33,136 bases of DNA from Acidovorax sp. HMWF029 (GTDB taxonomy: Bacteria > Pseudomonadota > Gammaproteobacteria > Burkholderiales > Burkholderiaceae_C): the NCBI RefSeq assembly GCF_003060895.1, contig NZ_QAIH01000153.1, positions 1 through 33,136 of the forward strand, in the 5' to 3' direction. The position numbers and the translations under genes are program-made. The stretch's first letter is position 1; each line of letters opens with the position of its first letter. Shown here one piece after another: positions 23,825-32,348 of this stretch. Below the pieces are notes generated by a model. It ran no database searches, was not told the DNA's origin, and was given only the letters and a program-made list of their open reading frames with translations.

Positions 23825-23920
23825 CGTCGCAATGTAGCCCCGCGTCCCGGCGCGCCTTGTCTGCCGGGTGACAGGTGTTGTCCCGGAGGGCTGGTTGTAC
23901 GTTCTGCTTCACGCTGTCCT

Positions 23921-24538
23921 TCAAGAATTGAGCCAGTCACAAATGCCTTGCCACTGCTCCAGATCGCGCCCCACCCGGCCCGGCGCCACGTCAAACAGCG
24001 TGAGGCCGTGCGCCGCCAGGTGCACATAGTTTTGGGTGTCGCGCAGGTAGCCCAGCACGGGAAACCCCAGGCTGTCCACAAAGTGATGCAACTGCTCAGC
24101 CGCCTTGGTGCGGGCATCCACCCGCATGCCGACGATGCCGATTTGCACGCCCTCGGCCCGGCGGTGCTCGGCCAGCTGGTCCAGAAAGCTGCGCGTGGCA
24201 AAGATGTCGAACACGCTGGGCTGCAGCGGCACGATGATCTTGTCGGCCAGCTTGAGTACGTCGTTCAGGCGCCAGCCGTGCAGCCCGGCGGGCGTATCGA
24301 GCACCGCATGCGTCGTGCCCTTGGGCGGGCGGCTGATCACGTCCGAGCTGGCGTCCCAGCCGCCAATCGCACGCGCGGCCGGGGGGCGCAGGCCCAACCA
24401 GAGCCGGGCGGATTCTTGCCGGTCAGTGTCGCCCAGGATGACGGGATGCCCCTGGCTCGCAAAGTAGCCCGCAATGTTGGTGGACAGCGTGGACTTGCCC
24501 ACGCCGCCCTTCGGGTTGGCGACAACGACTACTGGCAT
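23921..24538 (-). CDS. Orphan ParA/MinD-type ATPase
   Basis: This 205-residue P-loop ATPase carries the deviant Walker A of the ParA/MinD group (KGGVGKST, 10-17, with the signature Lys10) and a Walker-B-like VLDTPAG. A strong AAGGAG eight bases upstream fixes ATG 24538, although the frame is open further. It lacks the N-terminal DNA-binding domain of plasmid ParA proteins. No ParB, MinC or cargo gene is next to it, so it is not a standard chromosome partition pair. It may position a protein complex in the cell. Its function is not known. Confidence 0.88.
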   Translation of the reverse strand: MPVVVVANPKGGVGKSTLSTNIAGYFASQGHPVILGDTDRQESARLWLGLRPPAARAIGGWDASSDVISRPPKGTTHAVLDTPAGLHGWRLNDVLKLADKIIVPLQPSVFDIFATRSFLDQLAEHRRAEGVQIGIVGMRVDARTKAAEQLHHFVDSLGFPVLGYLRDTQNYVHLAAHGLTLFDVAPGRVGRDLEQWQGICDWLNS

Positions 24539-24669
24539 GACAAGCTCCTTGGAATCTGCAGGTCCATGAAAAAATACAAGCCAAATCAGCCCTCTGCGCC
24601 TGATGAACAAGCGCTTTAAGCTATCAAATCAAGAGCAATTAACACCATCTGCGCGCTTGGAGTGCGCCC

Positions 24670-25308
24670 TCAGGCGTGCTGGCCACCGCGCTTGACGAAG
24701 AACAGCCCTGCCCCCACCGCCATCAGCAAACCGCCAAAAACGCGGTTCTGCGCGCGCACGGCCCGGGCGCTGCGCATCAGGCGACGCAGCGCGCTGGCAC
24801 CAAAAGCGTAGCCGTGCATCACCACCACGTCCACCGTGACGGTGGTGGCGGCCATCACCAGCAGCTGCGTCCACAGCGGGCGTGTGTCGGTCATGAACTG
24901 GGGTAGCACGGCCACCATGAAGATGATGCCCTTGGGGTTGGTGGCGTTGGTCAGGAAGCCGGTAAGGCAGCGCTTTTGCCAGGTGCCAGCGGCCTCGTGT
25001 GCATCGCCCTGGGCGATGGGCGCATCGCCCGCGCGCCACTGGTTGAAACCCACATAGATCAGGTAGCACGCGCCCAGCACCTTGACCACACTGAACGCCA
25101 CCTCGGACGCCAGCAGCAGCGAGCCCACGCCCGCACCGGCGATCAGCAGAATCAGCAGCAGGCCCAGCTGCAGGCCCAAAATCGTGGCGCCCGTCTTGCG
25201 CACACCAAACGACAAACCATGGCTCATCGACAGCACTGCGCCCGAGCCCGGCGACACCGCAATCAGGCACGACGCCGCAAAAAAAGCCAGCCAAGTCTGC
25301 AAGTCCAT
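24670..25308 (-). CDS. LysE/RhtB family amino-acid exporter
   Basis: The 212-residue membrane protein begins MDLQTWLAFFAASCLIAVSPGSGAV, the usual LysE/RhtB start with the conserved SPG. About six hydrophobic helices follow, with CYLIYVGFNQWRAG and FLTNATNPKGIIFMVAVLPQF as further family marks. Members export amino acids or their derivatives, such as homoserine, threonine or lysine. The substrate cannot be told from the sequence. It is divergent from the Kef-type antiporter gene, with 261 bases between. Confidence 0.93.
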   Translation of the reverse strand: MDLQTWLAFFAASCLIAVSPGSGAVLSMSHGLSFGVRKTGATILGLQLGLLLILLIAGAGVGSLLLASEVAFSVVKVLGACYLIYVGFNQWRAGDAPIAQGDAHEAAGTWQKRCLTGFLTNATNPKGIIFMVAVLPQFMTDTRPLWTQLLVMAATTVTVDVVVMHGYAFGASALRRLMRSARAVRAQNRVFGGLLMAVGAGLFFVKRGGQHA

Positions 25309-25569
25309 GGATCACCGTGCCCGTGTGCGAAGAAGGGGAAGCATCTTAACAACGCCCCGCACGGCAACCAAATTTGTATAAAAAAGGCTGCTACCGCGCA
25401 ACCCTATTGCCTCAAAAGCTATCAAAACTGAAGCACAAGAGCCCCAAGCCGCGCGCACCCTCCCCAAGCACCACAGCAATGCCAGAATCCTGACCAACCC
25501 ACGCGCGCCCGCACCCTGCGGCGCCTGCCCCACGCCACCGCCTGCATCGCCTTCTATCTATCTCCATCT

Positions 25570-27480
25570 ATGGAACACGCCCCCACCTGGCTCACCTACG
25601 GTTTTCTGTACCTGACCGCCGCCGTGCTGGCCGTGCCCATTGCCAAGGCGCTGGGCCTGGGCGCCATCATTGGCTATCTGGCGGCAGGCATCGCCATCGG
25701 ACCCTGGGGCCTGGGGCTGGTGAGCAATGTGCAGGACATCCTGCACTTCGCGGAATTCGGCGTGGTGCTGATGCTGTTCCTCGTCGGTCTGGAGCTGCAA
25801 CCGAGCCGCCTGTGGGCGCTGCGCCGCCCCATTTTTGGCACCGGCACCGCCCAGGTGCTGGGCTGCGCCGCCGTGCTGTTTGCGCTGGGCGCGCTGGCGG
25901 GCCTGCCCTGGCGCGTGAGCCTGGTGGGCGCACTGGGCCTGGCGCTGTCGTCCACGGCGATTGCACTGCAGGTGCTGGCCGAGCGCAACCTCATGCGCAC
26001 CCGCAGCGGCCAGGCAGGCTTCTCCATCCTGCTGTTCCAGGACGTGGCCGCCATCCCCATCCTGGCGCTGCTGCCGGTGCTGGGTGCTGCCGCAGGCGAC
26101 GGCGCGGGCCACACCCCGGGCGAGATGGTGCTGGAGGTGCTCAAGATCGTCGGCGTGATCGCTGCCATCATCCTGGGCGGGCGCCTGCTGCTGCGCCCCG
26201 TGCTGCGCTGGATCGCCAAGAGCAACACCCCCGAAATCTTCACCGCCGCCGCACTGCTGCTGGTGGTGGGCATTGCCTACCTGATGGTGCTGGTGGGCCT
26301 GTCGATGGCGCTGGGCGCCTTTCTGGCGGGCGTGCTGCTGGCCGACAGCGAATACCGGCGCGAGCTGGAGGCCGACATCGAGCCCTTCAAGGGCCTGCTG
26401 CTCGGGCTGTTCTTCATCGCCGTGGGCATGAGCATCGACTTTGGCGTGATCCTGCGCTCGCCCGGGCTCATGGCCGCCATCCTGGTCGGCTTCCTCGCGG
26501 CCAAGGCTGTCGTCATCTACACCTTGGCCAAGGTGGTCGATATCCCCTACCAGGAGCGCCCCGTCTTCACCCTGCTGCTGGCCCAGGGCGGCGAGTTTGC
26601 GTTTGTGGTGTTCCAGGCCGCTGCGGGCGCCAAGGTGTTCCCGGCCGAAACCGCCTCGCTGCTGATCGGCGCCGTCGCGCTGTCGATGCTCATCAGCCCC
26701 CTGCTGCTCGTGGTGATGGACCGCGTGCTGCTGCGCCGCTACGCACAGCTGAAAAACACAACGCCCCAGGCCGAAGAAATTTCCGAACCCCAAGAGGCGC
26801 CCATCATCATCGCGGGCTTCGGCCGCTACGGACAGATCGTCTCGCGCGTGCTGCTGGCCCAGGGCATCCCCACCACCGTGCTGGACCACAGCGTGGAGAT
26901 GCTGGAAGTGGCCCGCACCTTCGGCTACCGCGTGTTCTACGGCGACGCCACGCGGCTCGACCTGCTGCGCATAGCAGGCGCCGAGCGTGCCCGCATCCTC
27001 GTGGTGGCGGTGGACGACCCCGAGCAATCCCTCCAGATCGCCAAGCTCGCCCGCGAACATTTCCCCCACCTGCAGGTCGTGGCCCGCGCCCGCGACATCA
27101 GCCACTGGAACAAGCTGCGCGACCTGGGCGTAACGCTGGTGCAGCGCGAGCTGTTCGAGTCCAGCCTGCAAAGCGCGCACACCGTGCTGGAGCTGATGGG
27201 CCTGCCTGCCGCGCAAGCCACCGCCATCACCCAACGCTTTCGCACCCACAACATCGCGCTGGCCGACCGCATGTACCCGCACTACAAAGACCGCGCCAAG
27301 TTCATCGCCGTGGCGCGCGAGGGCCGCAACCAGTTTGCGGAGCAGATGGCGCGGGAGCGGCAGGAGGGTGCGGCGCTGGGCGAGGAAAGTGGCGCGTATC
27401 CGGGGTATGGCGGCGTAGCAGACGGGGATGACGGCAACACGGCCGCCAGCTCCCTGGAGCTTGAAAAGAAAAGCCTCTAA
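25570..27480 (+). CDS. KefB/KefC-type potassium/proton antiporter
   Basis: Kef systems let K+ out, and protons in, in response to electrophile stress. The 636-residue protein has about twelve membrane helices of the CPA2 antiporter domain (1-390). It contains the conserved ion-site region FQDVAAIPILALLPVLG and the loop AFLAGVLLADSEYRRELEADIEPFKGLLLGLFFIAVGMSID. A cytoplasmic RCK_N nucleotide-binding domain begins at about residue 413 (PIIIAGFGRYGQIV). The last 35 or so residues are an acidic, low-complexity tail. No KefF or KefG ancillary subunit is adjacent. No clear ribosome binding site precedes the ATG; the leader has a short TCTATC repeat. Confidence 0.93.
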   Translation: MEHAPTWLTYGFLYLTAAVLAVPIAKALGLGAIIGYLAAGIAIGPWGLGLVSNVQDILHFAEFGVVLMLFLVGLELQPSRLWALRRPIFGTGTAQVLGCAAVLFALGALAGLPWRVSLVGALGLALSSTAIALQVLAERNLMRTRSGQAGFSILLFQDVAAIPILALLPVLGAAAGDGAGHTPGEMVLEVLKIVGVIAAIILGGRLLLRPVLRWIAKSNTPEIFTAAALLLVVGIAYLMVLVGLSMALGAFLAGVLLADSEYRRELEADIEPFKGLLLGLFFIAVGMSIDFGVILRSPGLMAAILVGFLAAKAVVIYTLAKVVDIPYQERPVFTLLLAQGGEFAFVVFQAAAGAKVFPAETASLLIGAVALSMLISPLLLVVMDRVLLRRYAQLKNTTPQAEEISEPQEAPIIIAGFGRYGQIVSRVLLAQGIPTTVLDHSVEMLEVARTFGYRVFYGDATRLDLLRIAGAERARILVVAVDDPEQSLQIAKLAREHFPHLQVVARARDISHWNKLRDLGVTLVQRELFESSLQSAHTVLELMGLPAAQATAITQRFRTHNIALADRMYPHYKDRAKFIAVAREGRNQFAEQMARERQEGAALGEESGAYPGYGGVADGDDGNTAASSLELEKKSL

Positions 27481-27708
27481 CGGTTGCCTGCCAACCGCTG
27501 GTAGCTACGTAGTCAATAGCAAATCCGAGACCGAAGGGGTAACGCTCCAGTCTTCATGAGATGCCATGAACCGCGCCATGGAGCTGCACGCAAAACAGTG
27601 ATCGCGTCACTTTGTTGGCACGACCAGTCACGCGCCAGTATCTAGGCCAGGGCTCATGGCATCGCCCTGTGGCGATCCCGAAAAATGACCACGCCGCCGT
27701 GCCACGCT
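27481..27708. other. Intergenic region after the Kef gene, no gene seen
   Basis: These 228 bases between convergent genes contain two small hairpins: CGGTTG/CAACCG at 27481-27497 and ATCGCC/GGCGAT at 27661-27676. Neither has a T tract. I see no gene or clear terminator. Confidence 0.5.
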
Positions 27709-28416
27709 TCAGTGCAGCTCCCACCATTGCTGAGCCTTGGCTCGATCAAATGCCGGAAGAATCGCCTTTTTGATCGGAACACCTGCCAAAGCAGGAAACT
27801 TCGCGCGGAAGGCAGGCTCGTCGACATCGAACCTGTCGGTGATGACGATATCGAATGTGCCGCCGGAAGCACCGGCAACAGCTTGATCGATCAAAGGAAT
27901 CGACGGCCCGGCCTTGAATTCGTTGCCCTGGCGTTCTCGAACCGTCGCCGCGATGTGCCCTAGATAGAACACTCCGTTGCCGCTGACTTCCAGAGGAGAA
28001 TGCATGGGCGCGAAGAACATGGCATTGATGGGGAAAGAACTCGCCAAACTCGTGAGTCCCCGAATTTCATATTGCCCGGGATCCAGTGCCAGCCTCAACA
28101 GGTAACTGTTTCCAGACTCGGCTGAGCCGGCTTCTTGCCTGGCTTTTTCGTCCATCGTGAAGTTCAGGCGGTCAGCCGCTTCTTTCGCCCCTGCTTTCTC
28201 GACATGAACCACGAGTAGCTTTGGCTGATGGGAGGTTCGGTAGGAATTTTTGATCGTGGCGGTGAGGAGAAAGATGGGTTTGCTTTTTTCGGTCAGTCGC
28301 TCTGTATCGTCCTGAAACGCCATATTTGTCCGGGTGGCGCATCCGCTGAGAACAAAAGCGAGCGTAAAAACTAGAAGCAACAGAAATCGATTTTTCATGG
28401 TTTTAGGTAGCGTCAT
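27709..28416 (-). CDS. Predicted lipoprotein of unknown function
   Basis: This 235-residue protein starts with a lipoprotein signal (FLLLLVFTLAFVLSGC, lipobox LSGC, Cys26), so it should be lipid-anchored in the envelope. The mature part is mostly beta-like, with FLLTATIKNSY, YLLRLALDPGQYEIRGL, NGVFYLGHIAATVRER and a C-terminal FDIVITDRFDVDEPAFRAKFPAL. I do not recognise the family. The gene is visibly more AT-rich than its neighbours and stands alone between the Kef and siderophore-receptor genes, so recent transfer is possible. The start may be ATG 28416 or the internal ATG at 28398. Confidence 0.85.
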   Translation of the reverse strand: MTLPKTMKNRFLLLLVFTLAFVLSGCATRTNMAFQDDTERLTEKSKPIFLLTATIKNSYRTSHQPKLLVVHVEKAGAKEAADRLNFTMDEKARQEAGSAESGNSYLLRLALDPGQYEIRGLTSLASSFPINAMFFAPMHSPLEVSGNGVFYLGHIAATVRERQGNEFKAGPSIPLIDQAVAGASGGTFDIVITDRFDVDEPAFRAKFPALAGVPIKKAILPAFDRAKAQQWWELH

Positions 28417-28800
28417 GGAAAGATTCCCGCCACGGTCGCGCGCAGGGCTGGCAATGTAGCGGAGCGGCGAGCTTACGGTTTACGAACGCTGGAAATGCCC
28501 GGAAGACAGCATTTTTTTCTGAGCGGCGAACCAATGCCCCTCTCTTGGGTCATTTCCCAGCGCCTGCTCAACGCACCGACGGATGGCCACCCGGGTGTCA
28601 ATCCGTACAAAACGATCAAGGTATTCACGCGCGCTGTTGGCGTTGGTGCACGAGCAGCAATCCTCTGGATCCAGCAGGCGGTTATCCCAAACCCTTGTGG
28701 AAAGAGCGGCGCAAAACCCAGTTGCCAAATGCTGGACACCAGTCCACTGAATTCGGAAAAGACTGACATATCGCAGTCCGCACATCGCGACTCAAAAAAA
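28417..28800. other. Intergenic region before the iron-uptake operon, no convincing gene
   Basis: Open frames of 70-155 residues exist on both strands, but none resembles a known protein, has good start signals or shows the strong third-position GC of the neighbours. The base composition is more AT-rich than the rest of the window, like the adjacent lipoprotein gene. It may be a remnant of foreign or decayed DNA. Confidence 0.5.
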
Positions 28801-28815
28801 CGATAATAATTCTCA
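28801..28815 (+). promoter_or_regulatory. Fur-box-like site upstream of the siderophore receptor
   Basis: CGATAATAATTCTCA matches the 7-1-7 Fur consensus TGATAATnATTATCA at 12 of its 14 defined positions. It lies about 90 bases before the receptor start codon, so the operon is probably repressed by iron-loaded Fur. Confidence 0.75.
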
Positions 28816-28906
28816 ATACAATTTAGCACTGCCAGCCAGCGTCCCGAAAAGCCACGCGAGCCAGCGCCTTCAGCGTTTGTCCGCCTTTCTCTCCATCGGG
28901 ACCTCC

Positions 28907-31105
28907 ATGTCTTCTCTGCCTTCGCGCGCGGCGCTTTCACCGCGTTCTTCGCATACCTGCCTTTGTTCCATCCCGTCCTGTTTCGCCACCTTTAGCCCCA
29001 GGGCCGGGCTGTTTGCCCTGACCCCACTGGCCCTGTGCCTTGCCCAGGCCGCCATGGCGCAGCAGCCCAGCACACCGGCAGCAGACACGGCAGTGACCGC
29101 ACCTCAGCTCCAGGAAGTCCGCATCAACGCCAGCACCGAAAAGGACATGGGCTTTGCGCCCGTCGAGGCGCAAACCGCCAGCAAAGCGCCCATGCGGCGG
29201 CTGGAGACGCCGCAGTCCGTCAGCGTGGTCACGCGCGAGCAGATGGAGTCGCGGCAGATCACCAATGTGCAGCAGGCGCTGCAGACGGTGGCGGGGGTGA
29301 GCCCCGTCAACTTTGGGCGCCGGGGGTTTGACGACCTCAACATCCGGGGCTTTCGCTCCACCGAATCCATCCTGGTCGATGGCCTGGTGCAAAGCCCAGG
29401 CATGTGGGCCAAGCTGCAGCCCTATGGCTACGAGCGCTTTGAGGTGCTCAAGGGCTCGGCCTCGGTGCTGTACGGCCAGGTGCAGCCGGGTGGCATCGTC
29501 AATGCGGTGAGCAAGCGGCCCAAGAAGGAGGCCATCAACGAGGTGGGCGTGGAGGTGGGCAGCTTTGGCCAGCGCACGCTGCAGGCCGACATCAACCGGC
29601 CTCTGTCGGAATCGGGCAAGACGGCGCTGCGCATCAATGCCCAGGTGTCGGATGCGGACGACCCGACGCAATTTGTCTACCGCAAGGACCGCTGGTTTGC
29701 GCCATCGCTGTCCATCGACCTGGGCGCACAGACCGACCTGGTGCTGTTTGCCACCTACAGCCAAAGCCAGTGGATGCGCCAGCAAGGCATCTCGCCCTAT
29801 GGCACGGTGCTGCCCAACCGCAACGGTACGCTGCCCGTCACCATGTTCACCGGCGACCCGAGCTTTGGCGGGTATGACGTAGAGAGCAAAACCGTGGGCT
29901 ATGCGCTGGAGCACAAAATGTCGGAGGCCATGACCTTCCGCCAGAACGTGCGCTACGAGACCGAGAAGGGCACGGGCAACTTCATCTCCAACCTGGCCCT
30001 GCAGTCCAACCAGCGCCTGCAGAACCGCCAGGCATCTCGCCAGTACATGGACTACGACCTGCTGGCCACCGACACCTCGTTGCTATCGCGCTTTGAAACG
30101 CTGGGCGTAAAGCATCAGCTTGTCACGGGTCTGGATGTGCGCAGCGGCCACAGCCTGCTGGCCAGCCGCACCTGCCGCATCGGCGCGCTGGACCTGTTCG
30201 CGCCCGTTTACGGCATGCAGGCCATCTGCCCCGCCGCGCTGACTGCCGATGCACCCGCCAAGCTCACCGTGGCAGGCCTCTATGCGCAGGACCAGATCAA
30301 GTTCGGCCAGGGCTGGACGGCCTTGGTGGGCCTGCGCCGCGACTGGTCCACCAACGACACCAACAACCGCGTGACCAACACGCAGACGCGTCAGAAAGAC
30401 AACGCCACCACGTTGTCGGCGGGGCTGGTGTATGAGTTCAAGCCCGGCTGGGCCGCCTATGGCAGCTATGGCGAATCGTTCCTGCCCCAGTCGGGCCTGA
30501 CGTTTGCGGGCGCGTCCTTTGTGCCAGAAACCGGCAAACAATGGGAGGCCGGCGTGAAGTACGAAGCGCCCGGTGGCCAGCTCACGGGCGCAATCGCCAT
30601 ATTCGACCTGGTGCGCCAGAACGTCACCACGGCCGACCCTGTCAACACAGGCTTCAGCGTGCAGACCGGCGAGCAGCGCGCGCGCGGGCTGGAGCTGGAG
30701 CTGGGCGCGGACCTCAAAAACGGCTGGAAGCTGACCAGCGCCTACACCTACACGCAGACCAAGGTCACGCGCGACAACAACGCTGCCATCGTCGGCAAGC
30801 CGCTGAACCTCACACCGCGCCACACACTCACGGCCTGGGCCACTTACAAGCTGCCGCAGTACCAGCGGGTGACGCTGGGCCTGGGCGGGCGGTATGTGAG
30901 CGAGCAGATCGGCACGTACCCGTTCACGCTGCCGTCGTACTTTGTGGCCGATGCATCCATCAGCTACGCGGGCGACAACTACCGCGTGACGGCGGGCGTG
31001 AAAAACGTGTTCAACAAGGCGTATTACGACGGCGCGATCAACGCCAACGTGGTGTCGCCATCCCTGCCGCGCAACTTCAGCCTGGGCGTGACGTACTTCT
31101 TCTGA
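28907..31105 (+). CDS. TonB-dependent siderophore receptor
   Basis: This outer-membrane receptor imports ferric siderophores using energy from TonB. I start at ATG 28907; an in-frame TTG at 28877 is less likely. The 732-residue protein has a long signal region (ending CLAQAAMAQ). Next comes a plug domain with ETPQSVSVVTREQME, LQTVAGVSPVNFGRRGFDDLNIRGF and YERFEVLKGSASVLYGQVQPGGIVNAVSKRP. The 22-strand barrel ends in the outer-membrane signature NFSLGVTYFF with a terminal Phe. The plug places it in the FhuA/ferrichrome-hydroxamate type group, but the siderophore cannot be named. A Fur-like box precedes it, and a PepSY protein follows after 30 bases. Confidence 0.95.
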   Translation: MSSLPSRAALSPRSSHTCLCSIPSCFATFSPRAGLFALTPLALCLAQAAMAQQPSTPAADTAVTAPQLQEVRINASTEKDMGFAPVEAQTASKAPMRRLETPQSVSVVTREQMESRQITNVQQALQTVAGVSPVNFGRRGFDDLNIRGFRSTESILVDGLVQSPGMWAKLQPYGYERFEVLKGSASVLYGQVQPGGIVNAVSKRPKKEAINEVGVEVGSFGQRTLQADINRPLSESGKTALRINAQVSDADDPTQFVYRKDRWFAPSLSIDLGAQTDLVLFATYSQSQWMRQQGISPYGTVLPNRNGTLPVTMFTGDPSFGGYDVESKTVGYALEHKMSEAMTFRQNVRYETEKGTGNFISNLALQSNQRLQNRQASRQYMDYDLLATDTSLLSRFETLGVKHQLVTGLDVRSGHSLLASRTCRIGALDLFAPVYGMQAICPAALTADAPAKLTVAGLYAQDQIKFGQGWTALVGLRRDWSTNDTNNRVTNTQTRQKDNATTLSAGLVYEFKPGWAAYGSYGESFLPQSGLTFAGASFVPETGKQWEAGVKYEAPGGQLTGAIAIFDLVRQNVTTADPVNTGFSVQTGEQRARGLELELGADLKNGWKLTSAYTYTQTKVTRDNNAAIVGKPLNLTPRHTLTAWATYKLPQYQRVTLGLGGRYVSEQIGTYPFTLPSYFVADASISYAGDNYRVTAGVKNVFNKAYYDGAINANVVSPSLPRNFSLGVTYFF

Positions 31106-31135
31106 CGCAGCGCCCCACCCCGCCTCCCGCACGCC

Positions 31136-32308
31136 ATGACCAGCCAGCGCACGCTCAACCGCCTGTTCACCCTGCACTCCTGGGCAGGCATCGTCACGGG
31201 GCTGTTGATGTTCATCGTGTGCTTCTCGGGCGCGGTGGTGGTGTTCAAGAACGAGATCGACCTGTGGGCCAACCCGTCGCTGGCCCAGTTGCCGCGCTCT
31301 GACAAACCTGCGTCGCTCGACGTGGTGCTGACCGCGCTGCAGGCCCGCTACCCCGGCGGCACGGTGGAGACCATTGCGCTGCCGGATGCCATCAACCCGA
31401 GCTACTTCGCGTTCGTGCGCGAGCGCGGGGCCCCGGCCAACACGCGCACCAAGGTGGCGGTGCGGTCCGACACGGGTGCCGTGGTGGGGCCGGTGGACAG
31501 CCAGCTTGGCCAATACCTGCGCTCGCTGCATGTGTTCCTGTTCTTCGGACCCCGCTGGATCGTGGGGTTCCTGGGCGTGGCCATGCTGGTGCTGATTGCC
31601 ACGGGCATCGTCATCCACCGCAAGATCCTGGCCGAGCTGTTCACGCAGCGCTGGGGCCGCAGCTTTCGCGTGGTGATGTCGGACCTGCACAAGTCCGCAG
31701 GCATTTGGGGGCTGGGCTTTCACATCCTGATTGCAGCCACCGGTGCGTGGATGGGGCTGGCGCCGCTGTTCGAGCAGGGCACCAAATACCTGACAACGAG
31801 CACTGCGACCACCAGCACCGAAGCTGCCGCCGCCAAGCCCGCGCGCAAGGCCACTGGCGATGCCGCCGCGCCCGTGCCCATGCAGTCGCTGGATGCGCTG
31901 TACGCCACCGCGCAGCAGGCCGTGCCGGGGCTGGAGGCGCGTTATGTGTCGCTGCGCCGCTGGGGCACCAGCACGGCTGAGGCGGGCTTTACCGGCAACC
32001 TGCAGGGCCACCTGGCCAGCACCGCGCGGGTGGACATCCACGGAGCCACCGGCGTGCCCAAGAAGGTGCACGACCCGCGCACGGCGGGCTTCTGGTCGCT
32101 GGTCAACGGCCTCATGGAGCCGCTGCACTTTGGCGACTTTGGCGGGCTGGCGCTCAAGTGGCTGTACTTCTTTTTGGGCATGACGCCCGCGTTCTTGTCG
32201 ATCTCGGGCACGCTGATCTGGCTGGATGCACGCCAGCAGCGCAGGCGCGAGGCCGAGACCGAAGCCGCACAGAGCACATCGACCAGCGGGATCGCAGCGG
32301 CGGGTTGA
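31136..32308 (+). CDS. PepSY-associated membrane protein (PiuB-like, iron uptake)
   Basis: The 390-residue inner-membrane protein has four helices and matches the PepSY-TM family often encoded next to siderophore receptors. Its N-terminus contains LFTLHSWAGIVTGLLMFIVCFSGAVVVF. Helix 2 lies near LRSLHVFLFFGPRW, helix 3 is in SDLHKSAGIWGLGFHILIAATGAW, and helix 4 follows EPLHFGDFGG. The repeated His residues in or near helices suggest heme binding and a ferric-siderophore reductase role, which is known for some members and inferred here. A variable Ala/Thr-rich loop (about 220-245) separates the halves. Confidence 0.92.
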   Translation: MTSQRTLNRLFTLHSWAGIVTGLLMFIVCFSGAVVVFKNEIDLWANPSLAQLPRSDKPASLDVVLTALQARYPGGTVETIALPDAINPSYFAFVRERGAPANTRTKVAVRSDTGAVVGPVDSQLGQYLRSLHVFLFFGPRWIVGFLGVAMLVLIATGIVIHRKILAELFTQRWGRSFRVVMSDLHKSAGIWGLGFHILIAATGAWMGLAPLFEQGTKYLTTSTATTSTEAAAAKPARKATGDAAAPVPMQSLDALYATAQQAVPGLEARYVSLRRWGTSTAEAGFTGNLQGHLASTARVDIHGATGVPKKVHDPRTAGFWSLVNGLMEPLHFGDFGGLALKWLYFFLGMTPAFLSISGTLIWLDARQQRRREAETEAAQSTSTSGIAAAG

Positions 32309-32348
32309 GGCCGCATGGCCCGCGCCCTTTTCTGCAGCCCTACCGACC

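Noticed and set aside
25553-25569. TCTATC tandem repeat before the Kef gene as a possible phase-variation tract
   Set aside because: Only about two and a half copies, too short to be an unstable repeat.
25558-27282. A 574-codon open frame on the minus strand
   Set aside because: It is entirely antisense to the Kef antiporter and is a low-complexity His/Gln/Gly-rich translation with no motif.
27882-27897. TTGATCGATCAA as a possible FNR site
   Set aside because: The half-sites are separated by two bases instead of four and it lies inside the lipoprotein coding sequence.
28473-28940. Open frames of 100-155 codons before the siderophore receptor
   Set aside because: I checked for FecI/FecR-like or small redox proteins and saw no supporting motif; the Fur-like site lies inside them.
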